Source: Alisma plantago-aquatica (Eukaryota; Streptophyta; Magnoliopsida; Alismatales; Alismataceae). Taken from it: 64,000 nucleotides of DNA. Shown here piece after piece: positions 9,824-22,247 of this stretch (position 1 is its first letter; the number at the start of each line of letters is the position of its first letter). Under the pieces are notes generated by a model. It had not been told where the DNA came from and made no database searches. It was given only the letters and a program-made list of their open reading frames with translations. The stretch covers positions 466,731,379 through 466,795,378 of the forward strand of contig OY856413.1 of assembly GCA_963693085.1 (NCBI GenBank), in the 5' to 3' direction. A program made the translations under genes and the position numbers.

Positions 9824-10996
9824 AATAAAGACCATAGAACGTTGGGGCACTACAATAAAAGATCCCATCTTTTGGAATAGAGCATAGACCACTTTTAATA
9901 TGGAATTCAAATGCATCCTTGTCCAAACAAGATACATAAATGATTTTTCTATTTATAACGGGTGCATAATAACAGTTCTTTAACTCTATTACAAGCCTCA
10001 TGGGCAGAGATATACTATAGCTTCCAACTACATTGGCTGCAATTCTTGCGCCATTAGCAACTAGCAGTTCCACCTTGCCTTTTCCTGAAGGCCTACTTCC
10101 TTTCAGATCCTACATATGAGAACATATGTGAGATCCACATCCGGTATATAATACCCATGATGGTGAAGTAGATTGATTTATCTCTATAACATATATACTT
10201 GAAGTGGAGATCACTATTCCCATTTTCTGCTTCCTGAAAGCCTTCAAGTACAAAGGATGAGTTCGTCTTTTACTTTTCTTTTTCCTTATCTTGAGTGTTG
10301 AAGTCTTGGATTTAGGCTCGACCATAGAACTCTTCTTGGCCTTGCTTTCATCCTTGGACTCAACTCTGTTGATCACCATCACGAGCTTGTCCTTCTTCAG
10401 TTTTGCTTCAGCATGAATCAAGATGGCAAGCAAGTCTGACATATGTCCAGTCATATTACTCACATGATAACATGCAATAAATTGGCTATATGATTCAGAC
10501 ATAGTCCTTAGAATCATATCAGTGGCCAATTCTTGGCTCAAGGTGAATCCATGTTCTTCAAGATGATACACATGTCTAATTATATTGAGCACATGTTCTT
10601 CTACTGAGGTTCCCTCTGTCAGCTTTGACTCAAGTAACACCTTTAGGATAGCATCTCTTTCTTTCTTGTCAAGACTGAGTGTCACTTTCCTAAGATATGT
10701 TACCATCTCAAGAACACTCATGTCTTTGCACTGCTCATACAACTCATAGTTCATGCAGTTAAGCATAAGGTACTTTATCTCCAAGGCATCATTGACATGC
10801 TTCCAGTAAGCATCCACTTGTTCCCTATGTGCATCAGGAGGAGGTATTTCAGGCACTGGTTTGTCAAGGATGTAGAGCTTACACTCTTCATTGAGAACCC
10901 TTCTCAAAGTCCAAAATCAGTTGTGGAAATTTCTCCCGTCAAGTTTGTCCTTGTTCAGGACCAATCGCAAATCAGATTTGTCGTCGTTTGATTCTA
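9824..10996 (-). pseudogene. Angela/BARE-type Ty1-copia gag-protease, truncated
   Basis: The minus-strand frame shows the copia Gag (UBN2-type) domain: 'LNKDKLDG.NF' at the start near 10960, then the helical core to about 10330, a Lys-rich tail and 'SWVLYTGCGSHIC' of the aspartic protease near 10120-10160. Defects: a TGA within the Gag start (about 10918), the CCHC zinc knuckle missing between Gag and protease, the catalytic Asp codon changed to Tyr (10146-10148), and a TAG at 10110-10112, after which the same frame continues into the post-protease region. The frame ends at the microsatellite, so integrase, RT and RNase H are lost. Gag packages the element RNA and protease would process the polyprotein; this copy can do neither. 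Confidence 0.85.
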
Positions 10997-12216
10997 TAAG
11001 AGAAAATTTACATTTGTCAAAACCATTTTTAATTTGATTTGATTTTAAAATTTGACGATATTAGTTAGGTCTTTAATTATTATTGCTCCCACTATTTTAT
11101 TCAAATTGATAGCCCTCAATATTAATTCGGAATATTGTAGCGTATAATATTCTAGTGGGCCAAGATCCATATTTCTTCAAGTCATGAGTCGGTTTTTGTC
11201 GATTACCCACAACCTGACTATTTAGGTAGGCCATCATGCCAATTACATCACATGTAACTCTTGGATCGATGATATGCACAACTCTTTGCCATGATCATTT
11301 GCACGCCTCTGGACCTAGGCTCTCCATGGAACCAGTTAAGCCTGACCTAATAGTCAATACAATAGATACGCACCATATTTTGTGCAAATCTACATATCTA
11401 CCATCACACTTCCATGAGATAGATGGTGCACCATGCTTTATGTAAATCTACACTTTGTCAATCAAGTTTTCTATATGTATTGCTAATGGAAGACATCTAA
11501 GACTTAATATTTTAAGGGAGGGAGTTTGTATAAATACATATACTTTATCCAATCACTACTTATATAGTAGTATCATATACATGCTATATCCCACAATGAA
11601 AACATGAAATAAACGAAAGTGATGGTTATGGCCAACCTAATGTAATCCCTTAGAACCATAAGGAATTACGATCATCTAGCTCTACGTCACATGCAGAAAC
11701 CAGTTGTTGATGAGGATTGGTGCTTTCCAATCCGAGTTGACTGGTTCAACTTGAACTGATTGGCTCGCCTCTTGGTCGATTGTTTGACCATCTCACCAGT
11801 CGTCTAGTTCCTTCGGTCCACCATATGCTGGCTCCTCTAACTGATCGGTCGGGTTCACCAAGTGATTGGTTCGGCTTATCCACCTGGTCCTCCATGGTCC
11901 TTTAGTCGATCTGCTCGTCTTCGGGGCGTCTTCTTCTTCATCATAATAGAAAGTAAACTATCCTATTTTTACATAATTATTTGGAAACCTCAAGTTATAT
12001 TCGAAGGGATCAAGGGTGGGAAAGAATTAACTTTACATGGGGAAGAAAAGATAGAGGCTCGATACACAGAATGAGATAAGAGGATCAACCAATTATACAA
12101 CCATGCACAGATAATAGGGGTTATTGGCCATAACATGCTACTCATCCACCATCAAAACCACCTTTAGGGAGATGCATGTAAATTGCATATGTATGTGTGT
12201 GTCTATATATATATAT

Positions 12217-12250
<34 letters not shown>

Positions 12251-12371
12251 GTTTGGGATTATCATGGTGTTTAGATTTGACAAGATATTATTCGCATCAC
12301 ATGCAATAATAGAACAAAAAAACCAAAATACAATCATAGAGATTATCCCATAATATAGTAAATTGATGTTG
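10997..12371 (-). other. Long untranslated leader of the copia element
   Basis: About 1.4 kb between the primer-binding site and gag with no sustained coding frame. A long leader of this kind is usual in BARE/Angela elements. A (TA)n run lies at about 12201-12250. Confidence 0.55.
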
Positions 12372-12383
12372 GCTCTGATACCA
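12372..12383 (-). other. Copia primer-binding site (initiator tRNA-Met)
   Basis: On the minus strand this reads TGGTATCAGAGC, the standard plant PBS for initiator tRNA-Met. One base separates it from the LTR end at 12385. Confidence 0.85.
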
Positions 12384-12384
12384 C

Positions 12385-13267
12385 TGTAGGGAAATATGGC
12401 TACAGAACATGCATCAGAAATAAAAATGTGTGTAACATATTCCCCACAATCAGGAGATCGCGTCAATTACTATAATGCATGAAGGATGGTTTCGAGGATA
12501 TACCTGGTCTTAGAGAAAGTTAAAAAACAATCCTCTTTATCATAGATGTGAAACTTTTCTAAATCCTAGTTGCACTAGGACTCATCTGATTGTTGTGCCT
12601 CCTGGTCTACACCACAGACTGCAGCCATGAATCTTGTCTTCTTCAGCAACTCTTCTTGTCATGGACTGCTGGTTGACGTTGTACTCCTAGCAATAGACAA
12701 CAACATCCCGCCTCTATGGTAGTCCACATTGACTTCCTAGAACTCATGTCATCCTTCTTGAATGACCAGGAAGGAGTCGTCCCTCTCATTGGTGTACTAG
12801 TCACCAAATTCCTCTCCCACAATAATGATCTCAATTACTCTCTCCCTTGGCTATCCCTCCCTAGTAGGTAGGACTTTCCTGGGCTCTCGTTGTTACCATA
12901 ACTAGAAAGCACAATGTTTGTAGGAGCAACTATTTCTCAATAGTTTGTGTTGTATTTTAGGAAGCCCCAATACCCCCTCTATTTATAGGTGGGGTTTGGG
13001 TCCAGGTTCCTAGTCGATGTAGGAGTGAAAGAGACCAGAAAATCTAAATTTTTCAAAACAATTCTGGAAATCTCACAACTTGTAATAGCCCAGACGATCG
13101 TCTGGCAACCCAGGTCAGACATGCCAGATGGTCATTTGGTAGAGTCCAGATGACTATCTGACTATTTCCCAATTGTACACGAATTTGACATTTGATTTCC
13201 AATTAATATCCCATATGAATTTCCTTGCACAACAAGTAATGTGCAACTCAAACAAATTAGGAAATAT
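12385..13267 (-). mobile_element. Copia (Angela/BARE-type) LTR, 3' part
   Basis: On the minus strand this ends CCATATTTCCCTACA next to the PBS, the terminal pattern of Angela/BARE LTRs. It is interrupted at 13267 by the Athila insertion and resumes at 35266. Its other terminus, TGTTGG on the minus strand, fits 36594. Confidence 0.65.
13263..13267. other. Target-site duplication of the Athila, left copy (AATAT)
   Basis: AATAT directly precedes TGATGTGATG of LTR 1. The same five bases directly follow LTR 3 at 35261-35265. A 5-bp duplication is standard for LTR retrotransposon integration. Confidence 0.85.
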
Positions 13268-14863
13268 TGATGTGATGATTTTGAGTCGCATTTATAGACT
13301 TGTTTGATATGTGTTTTATGCATTTATTAGTCATTTTCATGGTTAATGTTGCATAATTCATTCATTTTGGTCTATGCTACTTCTTTATGTCAAATTCCCT
13401 TTATTTAAGCATTTTGAGTATTAATTATCGAAAGAATATATTTTGTAGGGATTTATGTGGTTCCGTGTGTTAATTTCAGGAAAAACAAGTATCTGCTGCC
13501 GTCGATACCATCGACCGGACCACAGGTTGCCAGCCGCAAGGACCAGAAGAAAGTCGATACTATCGACAGGGATGTCGATGGTATCGAGCTACCATCAGGT
13601 TGATGGCAAGAAGTGCGTCGATACTATCGACCAAGATGTCGATACTATCAACTGGTGGAGCTACAACGACACAAAATGACAAAACCGTCGCTACAGGTTT
13701 GTCGATACCATCAACCCGCGTCGATGGTATCGAGATGACATCAGGCGCACAGACGAAAGAAAAGAAGGATTGCCGCTATCATGCTAGGTCGATACCATCG
13801 ACCCGCGTCGATGGTATCGACACCGTCAGATATGAGTTTGTTTCAGATTAATCTTAGTCGGACAGCCGTGGTTAATTGGCGACCTAATTCGGGAGATATA
13901 CCTAATGACGGCGCCCTTGACTAAGGGAGGAGGTCATTAGTTGTTGTAGACATCCCGGAGAGCAAGGAGAGAAGAACGGAGCACGAGAGCACGCCCCAGC
14001 CGATCCGGACACTGAAGAAGACGAATTCCACCACCGAAAGGTAGGAGAACGTGGATTCCACGCCAAGGATCGATTGGACCTTCTCTATTCATGGGTTTAA
14101 TCACTCAATCACGTTTTCCTTCATGTTTCCATTTTTCTTCTCCACATTGTACTTTGAGATGAACATGCGGGGCTAATCCCCTTTGTCTTTAGGACCGGGA
14201 GTAGCCCGGGGATTCATTATATGATGATTTTATAATAGTAATTCACATATTATCTCTTAAATCTGTGGTATAATTTCGTTTTCTCCAATATATTGTTATG
14301 CTTGATCACCATAATAATAACCTAATGCCCTTAATTGCTTTGAAAGAAGAATTAACGGTTTAAAAGAGACAGAATTTACATTCATTGACAAATCCCTTGA
14401 ACAAGGTGGTGTAAGATTAATGGTGGATACCAAGAGGTCGTTCCTAATGCACCTAGTTTAGGGTATAGGTTAATACGACGGTGGAACCGACCTAGACATA
14501 GGTAGTGAATTGTACCACGACAGTGGGCAATTATGATTCCAGGACACTACCCAGATAGAGAGATAAAATTGAGTAGTTATATAGAATTTAATACAATGAA
14601 AACCCGCGGTGAAACCGCAACCCTAAAGATCTTCTTTTGAATTGATTAAACCAACATTTAATCGATTGATTGTTTTGTTTTATTTTTATTTTCTTTTGAT
14701 TTTAACAACAACTCTCAACTATTTAATCGGCTTAGCTGATCGCGAGTAGTTAGTAGGAGTCCCTGACGATTTCACGTATCCCTGAGTTTGACTCGGGCCT
14801 CACAAAGGCCTGTACTACTTCGACGCATTCACTTGCGTTTCTACGCACGGTAAATTTGCGTCA
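13268..14863 (+). repeat. Athila LTR 1
   Basis: Begins TGATGTGATG and ends TTTGCGTCA. Compared with LTRs 2 and 3 it lacks a roughly 20-bp unit near 13515 and has scattered substitutions. It contains several GTCGATACYATCGAC motifs, including a perfect 15-bp inverted pair with a CCGC spacer at 13788-13821. Confidence 0.9.
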
Positions 14864-14867
14864 AGTT

Positions 14868-16483
14868 TGTGGGCGATGATTTTGAGTCACATTTATAGAC
14901 TTGTTTGCTATGTGTTTTATGCATTTATTAGTCATTTTCATGGTTAATGTTGCATAATTCATTCATTTTGGTCTATGCTACTTCTTTATGTCAAATCCCC
15001 TTTATTTAAGCATTTTGAGCATTAATTATCGAAAGAATATATTTTGTGTGGATTTATGTGGTTCTGTGTGTTAATTTCAGGAAAAACAAGTATCTGCTGC
15101 CGTCGATACCATCGACGGTGGTTGATACCATCGACCGGACCACAGGTTGCCAGCTGCAAGGACCAGAAGAAAGTCGATACTATCGACAGGGATGTCGATG
15201 GTATTGAGCTACCATCAGGTTGCTGGCGAGAAGTGTGTCGATACTATCGACCAAGATGTTGATACTATCAACTGGTGGAGCTACAGCGACACAAAACGAC
15301 AAAACCGTCGCTACAGGTTCGTCGATACCATCGACCCGCGTCGATGGTATCGAGATGACATCAGGCGCACAGACAAAAGAAAAGAAGGATTGTCGCTATC
15401 ATGCTAGGTCGATACCATCGACCCGCGTCGATGGTATCGACACCGTCAGATATGAGTTTGTTTCAGATTAATCTTAATCGGACGGCCGTGGTTAATTGGC
15501 GACCTAATTCGGGAGATATACCTAATGACGGCGCCCTTGACTGGGGGATGAGGTCATTAGTTACTGCAGACATCCCGGAGAGCAAGGATAGAAGAACGGA
15601 GCACGAGAGCACGCCCCAGCCGATCCGAACGCTGAAGAAGACAAATTCCACCACCGAAAGGTGGGAGAACGCAGATTCCATGCCAAGGATCGATTGGACC
15701 TTCTCCGTTCAGGGGTTTAATCACTCAATCACGTTTTCCTTCATGTTTCCTTTTTTCTTCTCCACATTGTACTTTGAGATGAACATGCGGGGATAATCCC
15801 CTTTGTCTTTAGGACCAGGAGTAGCCCGGGGATTCATTGTATGATGATTTTATAATAGTAATTCACATCTTATCTCTTAAATCCGTGGTATAATTTCGTT
15901 TTCTCCAATATATTGTTATGCTTGATCACCATAATAATAACCTAATGCCCTTAATTGCTTTGAAAGAAGAATTAACGGTTGAAAAGAGACGGAATTTACA
16001 TTAATTGACAAATCCATTAAATAAGGTGGTGTAAGATTAATGGTGGATACCGAGAGGTCATTCCTAATGCACCTAGTTTAGGGTATAGGTTACTACGACG
16101 GTGGAACCGACCTAGACATAGGTAGTGAATTGTACCACGACAGTGGGCAATTCTGATTTCAGGCCACTACCCGGATAGAGAGATAAAATTGAGTAGCTAT
16201 ATATAATTTAATACAATGAAAACCCGCGGTGAAACCGCAACCCTAAAGATCTTCTTTTGAATTGATTAAACCAACATTTAATCGATTGATTGTTTTGTTT
16301 TATTTTTATTTTCTTTTGATTTTAAGAACAACTCTCAACTATTTAATCGGCTTAGCTGATCGTGAGTAGTTAGTAGGAGTCCCCGATGATTTCACGTATC
16401 CCTGAGTTTGACTCGGGCCTCACAAAGGCCTGTACTACTTTGACGTGTTCACTTGCATTTCTACACACGGTAAATTTGCGTCA
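14868..16483 (+). repeat. Athila LTR 2 (tandem to LTR 1)
   Basis: Separated from LTR 1 by only a few bases (AGTT). Its start is altered to TGTGGGCGATG instead of TGATGTGATG. The rest is collinear with LTRs 1 and 3. The inverted motif pair is at 15408-15441. The PBS follows it, so this copy is the functional 5' LTR. Confidence 0.9.
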
Positions 16484-16489
16484 AGTTTT

Positions 16490-16507
16490 TGACGCCGTTG
16501 CCGGGGA
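16490..16507 (+). other. Athila primer-binding site (tRNA-Asp)
   Basis: TGACGCCGTTGCCGGGGA differs by one base from the complement of the 3' end of plant tRNA-Asp. It lies six bases after LTR 2. Confidence 0.85.
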
Positions 16508-16650
16508 TATGGCAATTAGTCAGCACTTCGAGTGCTTTGAGCGGCCACTCTAGGCCACATTTTTATTTTTTTTTATCATTCCAAAAATTATAATCTATTT
16601 GCAATCGTCAAACATTGTACTGAAATTAAATTTCTCTATTTGTAGATACT

Positions 16651-19600
16651 GTGCATAGTGCAGACGTGTGCACAGATTACACGCAGCACGCACCAGAGGT
16701 TCCGCTGCCGGGACTAGAAGACGAAGGCGAGTATAATCAAGACCATCTGGGGGATATACTTTCTAAACCCGAACAAGAAAAGATGGACGAGCCACATACA
16801 ATATGGGAGAAGATCAAGGCTTCTTCCTCATCCGCTTCCAAGGGGCCGATCAAGAAGCAAGCGGTGAATATTCCGACATACAAGATTGATCCGGCTTTAA
16901 TCAACTTGGTGAAGTCGAATGCTTTCCATGGGCTCAAAACTGAAGACCCCGTCGCGCACATAAGTCAATTTGTGGAGAATTGTGATATGATAAAAATCGA
17001 CAGATTTCCACAAGATGTGCTCTACTTGAAGCTCTTCCCGAGTTCTCTAGCGGGAATTGCGCGTGAATGGCTACATAACTTGGACGATGAATATGTGGAG
17101 TCTTGGTACCACATGGTGGAGGTCTTTTTAGAGAGGTTCTTTCCGCCCGAGAAGACCAATGATATGATCATAAAGATCCACAACTTCACCCAACAAGCAG
17201 GAGAGACCTATTCTGAGACCTGGGAAAGGTTTCAGATCATGCTCAGGCGATGCCCGCATCATGGGCTTGATAAGGAGACACAAGTCAAGATCTTCTATTT
17301 TTCTCTCTCCGAGCATGATAGAAGCAACCTCGATTCAGCTGGTTCCGGATTCTTCTTGAATAACATGGACACTAGATGTTGGGAGATCTTAAAGAACATG
17401 GCATAGAAACAATCATGGGGAGAAAGAGGCGCCGTGGAGCAGGTTCGAGTAGTAGGTGAATCTAAAGAAATAAAGGAGCTGAATGAGAAGATGGATCTTC
17501 TCGCAAAGAAATTGCATGTAAAGGAGGATATTGAGTCCGAGGACGAGGCTCAAGTGAAATTCATGAGGCAGCAGCAAAGCTACAGGAACAACGACTATTC
17601 ATGGAGGAAAGATAAGAAGTTCTCCTGGAAGGATCCAAATAACTTCTTGCATGATCCGGATGCTAAACCCCAGCCAGTAGTGAAGGATAAGAGCATAGAG
17701 TTGCTCAATCAAGTGATAAAGCAAAACCAAGAACTCATGGTCACTTTCGGCCAGCAAATAAAGCAACAAGGGGAGTTCATGAACCAATTCGGGCAGACAC
17801 TGTAGAGCCATGGGGCTCAAATGAGGACAATAGAGACATCTATGGCACAGATGGATGTGGAGATACCCAGTTTGAAGAAGCCGGCACATCCAGGTTTCCC
17901 GGGAAATACTAATATTCCAGGAGGAAACCAACAAGCGAAGGCCATCTTGCTAAGAAGTGGCAAGAAATTGTTAAATCCCAGGGCTGATGAAGCAAGCAAA
18001 CCCCAAGCTAAAATTGAAGTTAAAGCCACTGAGGAGCTGCTTGTACCAGTCACAGAACCAGTTGATGACACAACAGTGGATGCTACTGAAGATCATATTG
18101 CAGAGGAGGAAGGGCCTAAGAAACAGACAACCTATGTGCCACCGCATCAAAGGGCACAGACTGTCCCGGTCCCTTATCCGAACAGTGCTAAGGTAAGGAA
18201 GTTAGATGACCAATTTAAAAAGTTCTTAGATAGTTTCAGGAAGCTTTCAGTCAACATCCCTCTATTGGAAGCTATTGAGAAAATTCCATCTTACGGGAAA
18301 TTCCTGAAGGACATCATCACCAAGAAGAGAAAAATCCCGGACACTGAAGTAGTTGTGCTTAAGGAGCAGGTGAGTGCCTTCATCATGGGTACATTGCCAC
18401 CAAAGAGGCAAGATCCGGGTTGTTTCAACATGTCATGCTATATCGGGAAAGTCAAATTTGGTGAAGCATTATGTGACTCAGGAGCAAGCATCAATTTAAT
18501 GCCCCTTTCTACATTCAAGAAGTTGGGATTAAAGGAGTCAAGACCAAGCAACATGACAATTCAATTGGCGGATAACTCTGTGGTGAAACCGTATGGGATT
18601 TGTGAAGATGTGCTTGTGAAAGTGGATAGATTTGTATTTCCTGCAGATTTTGTCGTCATGGAGATGCAAGATGAACAAGGCAATGAGCTACTACTCGGAA
18701 GACCATTCCAAGCTACAGCCGACATGATACTCGAGATGGGGAGAGGTCGGTTGACCTTGGGTATAGCCGATGACCGATTTGAGATGGTCATGCCTTCCAG
18801 CGCCACTTCACCTAAATCCAAGGAGCAATGCCACATGGTAAAACATTTTGATAATACCATCTCACTTTGTCTAGGGAAGCCATTTCTGGATATGGCTCAT
18901 GTAATGACCAAGGTGGACAAAGGGACTTTGGCTGTAGACATCATGGAGCATACCAAAGTAGTATCCCTTTGCAAGGCTGTCGAGTTCCCGAATGATGAGA
19001 ATGAGGACATTCCTCCCTCTACGGAGGATGATGCTATAGAAAATTCAATTTTTGATGCATATCCGGAATTACCATTGGAGGCTTGTTTAGTCAACATCAC
19101 TCATGATTGGATGAGAAGCAAATCACTCAAGGAGTGTGCCAAGATGCTTCAGATGCTTCCATGCTTCTATGCAAGGTATTATGAAGATTTAGGTGAACTT
19201 CCCCCTCCGCTTCAATCATCCTTGATCATCCCGCCGGAGTTAGAGTTAAAGCCACTGCCACCGCATCTTAAGTACGCCTTTCTAGCGGAGGAAGAAAAGT
19301 TACCTGTGATCATTTCTGCATATCTGAGTGCGGAAGAGGAAGACCAATTGTTGATAGTGTTGAAGAACCACCGGGGAGCATTTGGGTGGTCTGTTGTAGA
19401 TAACAAGGGGATTTCCCCTACTTTGTGTCAGCATAAGATTCGGCTCGAGGAGGGAGCCAAGCCGGTAATCCAACCGCAACGTCGACTGAATCCGAGCATG
19501 ATGGAGGTAGATATGGTTAAAATTGAAGTAATTTCTAAATTGCCCCCACCAAATTCGGTAAAAGGGGTAAGGAGTTTCTTAGGACACGCCGGATTTTATC

Positions 19601-21498
19601 GTCGGTTCATAAAAGATTTTTCTAAAATCGCCAAACCTCTATCCGAGCTTCTCGAGAAAGATGTCATTTTTTATTTCAATGACAAATTCTTACACGCGTT
19701 CAACGTGCTGAAGGAGAAATTGATTTCTGCACCGGTTGTTCAAACACCGGATTGGACTAAGCCATTCGAACTCATGTGTGACGCATCGGATTTTGCTGTA
19801 GGAGCTGTGTTGTGACAACGGGTGGACAATAAACCCGCCGTAATTTTTTATGCTTCTAAGACTTTGAATGATGCTCAATTAAATTACACAAATACTGAAA
19901 AAGAATTGCTTGCCGTTGTTTTCGCTTTTGAAAAATTCAGGCAATATTTAGTTGGATCGAAAGTAGTTGTTTGGACTGATCACGCCGCTATTAAATATTT
20001 GATGGAGAAAAAAGATGCCAAACCTAGATTGATTAGGTGGATCTTGCTCCTACAAGAATTTGATATCGAAATTAAAGACAAGGCGGGAATTGAGAATGTT
20101 GTAGCGGATCATTTGTCTAGGTTAGAGAGGGTTGATGAAAAAGATTTACACGTACCCATAACCGAGACATTTCCAGATGAACAATTGTTGAAAATGAATT
20201 CTAAGGATCCTTGGTTTTCCTATATCGTGAATTATCTTGCTTGCAGGATCATCCCAGAAGATTGGACATATCAAGAAAAGAAGAAATTTTTCCATTCTCT
20301 ACGATATTATTTTTGGGATGACCCTATTCTTTTGAAGCAATGTAGGGATGGTGTTCTACGCATGTGTGTACCTGAGGCGGAATACGAGAGTGTTCTTCGT
20401 CACTGCCACACTCTACCTACGGGCGGACACCACATGAGCTCTCGTACAACGGCCAAAGTGTTGGAAAGTGTCCTATATTGGCCTACCTTGTTCCGAGACG
20501 CCTATGAGTTCGTGAGACAATGTGATTCCTGCCAAAGGTCGGGTAACATTTCAAAGAGACAAGAGATGCCCCTAAATGTCTTCCAAGAGGTTGAGGTATT
20601 TGACCTATGGGGTATAGATTTCATGGGACCCTTTGTGTCCTCAAATTTGAATTTATATATCCTCTTAGCTGTTGATTATGTGTCGAAGTGGGTAGAAGCA
20701 ATACCCACAAGGACTAATGATGCTACTGTAGTGTGTAGATTCGTTAAGGAACATATCTTCTGTAGGTTTGGAGTGCCCCGAATGATCATCAGTGATGGGG
20801 GTACGCACTTTAAGAATCAAAAGTTCTTGACATTGTTGAAGAAATACGGGGTTAAACATAACATAGGTACCCCATATCACCCGCAAACTCAAGGACATGT
20901 GGAGGTCTCCAATCACGAAATTAAGAAAATCTTGGAGCATACGGTGTCTTCCACGAGGAAGAACTGGAGTGCTCTACTGCCGGATGCATTGTGGGCATAT
21001 AGGACGGCATGCAAGACACCTATAGGCACCACGCCTTTTAGGTTGGCGTACGGATGAGCTTGTCACTTACCGGTGGAGTTAGAGCACAAAGCACATTGGG
21101 CACTGAGAAAGCTCAACTTGAGTTATGATGAGGTGGGGAAGAAGAGATTGCTTGAATTAAATGAATTGGATGAGCTGCGCATTACTGCATATGAGAACTC
21201 TCGGATATACAAGGAGCGCACTAAGTTGATCCACTATCGCCACATTCAGATGCGCACCTTCAAGAAGGGAGATCGTGTGTTGTTGTACAATTCAAGGCTG
21301 AAGTTGCATCCCGGGAAGCGAAAATACCGATGGAGTGGGCCATTCACGGTGGAAGAGGTCAAACCACATGGCGCAATCTTGGTGCGCGATGGTGAGACGA
21401 CATTTTTGGTGAATGGACAGAGGTTGAAGCTATATTTTGGCAAAGATTACATGAGGAAGGTGAATGAGGTCAAACTCATTTCACTTTCGGATGCATGA
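16651..21498 (+). pseudogene. Athila gag-pol, RT core deleted, four internal stops
   Basis: One reading frame is kept throughout, with internal stops at 17404, 17803, 19813 and 21055. Gag (retrotransposon gag domain) covers about 16850-17400, with a Gln/Lys-rich C-terminus to 17800. The protease has its DSGA motif with the Asp codon at 18475-18477. Near 19500 the sequence passes from the N-terminal edge of RT straight into the stretch that normally follows RT ('KIEVISKLPPP'), so the palm with the catalytic Asp pair is absent without loss of frame. RNase H follows (19760-20110). Integrase has an HHCC finger (20400-20545), the catalytic core (Asp in 'GIDFMGP' near 20617, Asp in 'ISDGG' near 20790, Glu near 20900) and a C-terminal domain to 21498. 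It can make no active RT and would need a helper element. Confidence 0.9.
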
Positions 21499-21673
21499 TG
21501 TGATTCAAGTCGTCTAGCCTAAGACGTTAAATAAGGGTGCTTGTTGGGAGGCAACCCAACCATTGGTACCTTAGTTTAGTTCATTTACATTCGTAGTTTA
21601 ATTTGTTTTCACTTAGTTTGTAGTGTAAAAAAGATATTGTGATCGTTTGTTACATGTGCAGGGCTGAGGCAGA

Positions 21674-22215
21674 GTCGATACCATCGACCCTTGTGTCGAT
21701 GGTATCGACCATGGTACAGGTTGGCGACTGCAGGAAACAAACTGCATCGATACCATCGACGGCCTCGTCGATGGTATCGACATACCAACAGGCAGATCAC
21801 AAGAAAAAGTCGATGGTATCGACATGGGTGTCGATACTATCGAGATCTCTGAATATTTTCAAAACAAATCATCTCAGGAAAGTCGATACCATCGACGGTC
21901 GTGTCGATGGTATCGACACATTCATGCCAAGAAGGTGGCGGCCGGGCCTCGCGAGGGTTTGCCCTAATCAGAGGGTCGATACTATCGACCCGCGTCGATA
22001 GTATCGACGTGCCACATCAACGATCCGCGAGGGAAGATCAACGGCGATCGCAGCAGCCAAGCAGTCGATCTGGGGGATGGGTCGATACTATCGACCCGCG
22101 TCGATAGTATCGACACGTCAGCAATCCGGGCCCCGCAGATCCAGCCATCGACAACCGTCGATACTCGCGGAGGTACGGATCGTGCTACCCGAGTCGATAG
22201 GGTATCGACGGGCGG
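21674..22215. repeat. Cluster of GTCGATACYATCGAC palindromes
   Basis: At least six inverted pairs of the 15-mer lie here: 21674-21709, about 21747-21781, about 21810-21844 (imperfect), 21882-21917, 21975-22008 and 22081-22114, with degraded copies to 22215. Arms are GTCGATACCATCGAC or GTCGATACTATCGAC and their reverse complements. Spacers are 4-6 bp, often CCGC. Each 15-mer is itself a hyphenated palindrome (GTCGAT, three bases, ATCGAC). The spacing between gag-pol and the next ORF suggests a regulatory or RNA-structural role. Confidence 0.95.
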
Positions 22216-22247
22216 ACAGTAGCGCCGGCCACGGCTATATATGAGGA

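Noticed and set aside
13455..15471. Open frames such as those at 13600-13851 and 15220-15471
   Set aside because: They lie in LTRs and arise from the palindrome motif. The same frames recur in all LTRs and lack domain content.
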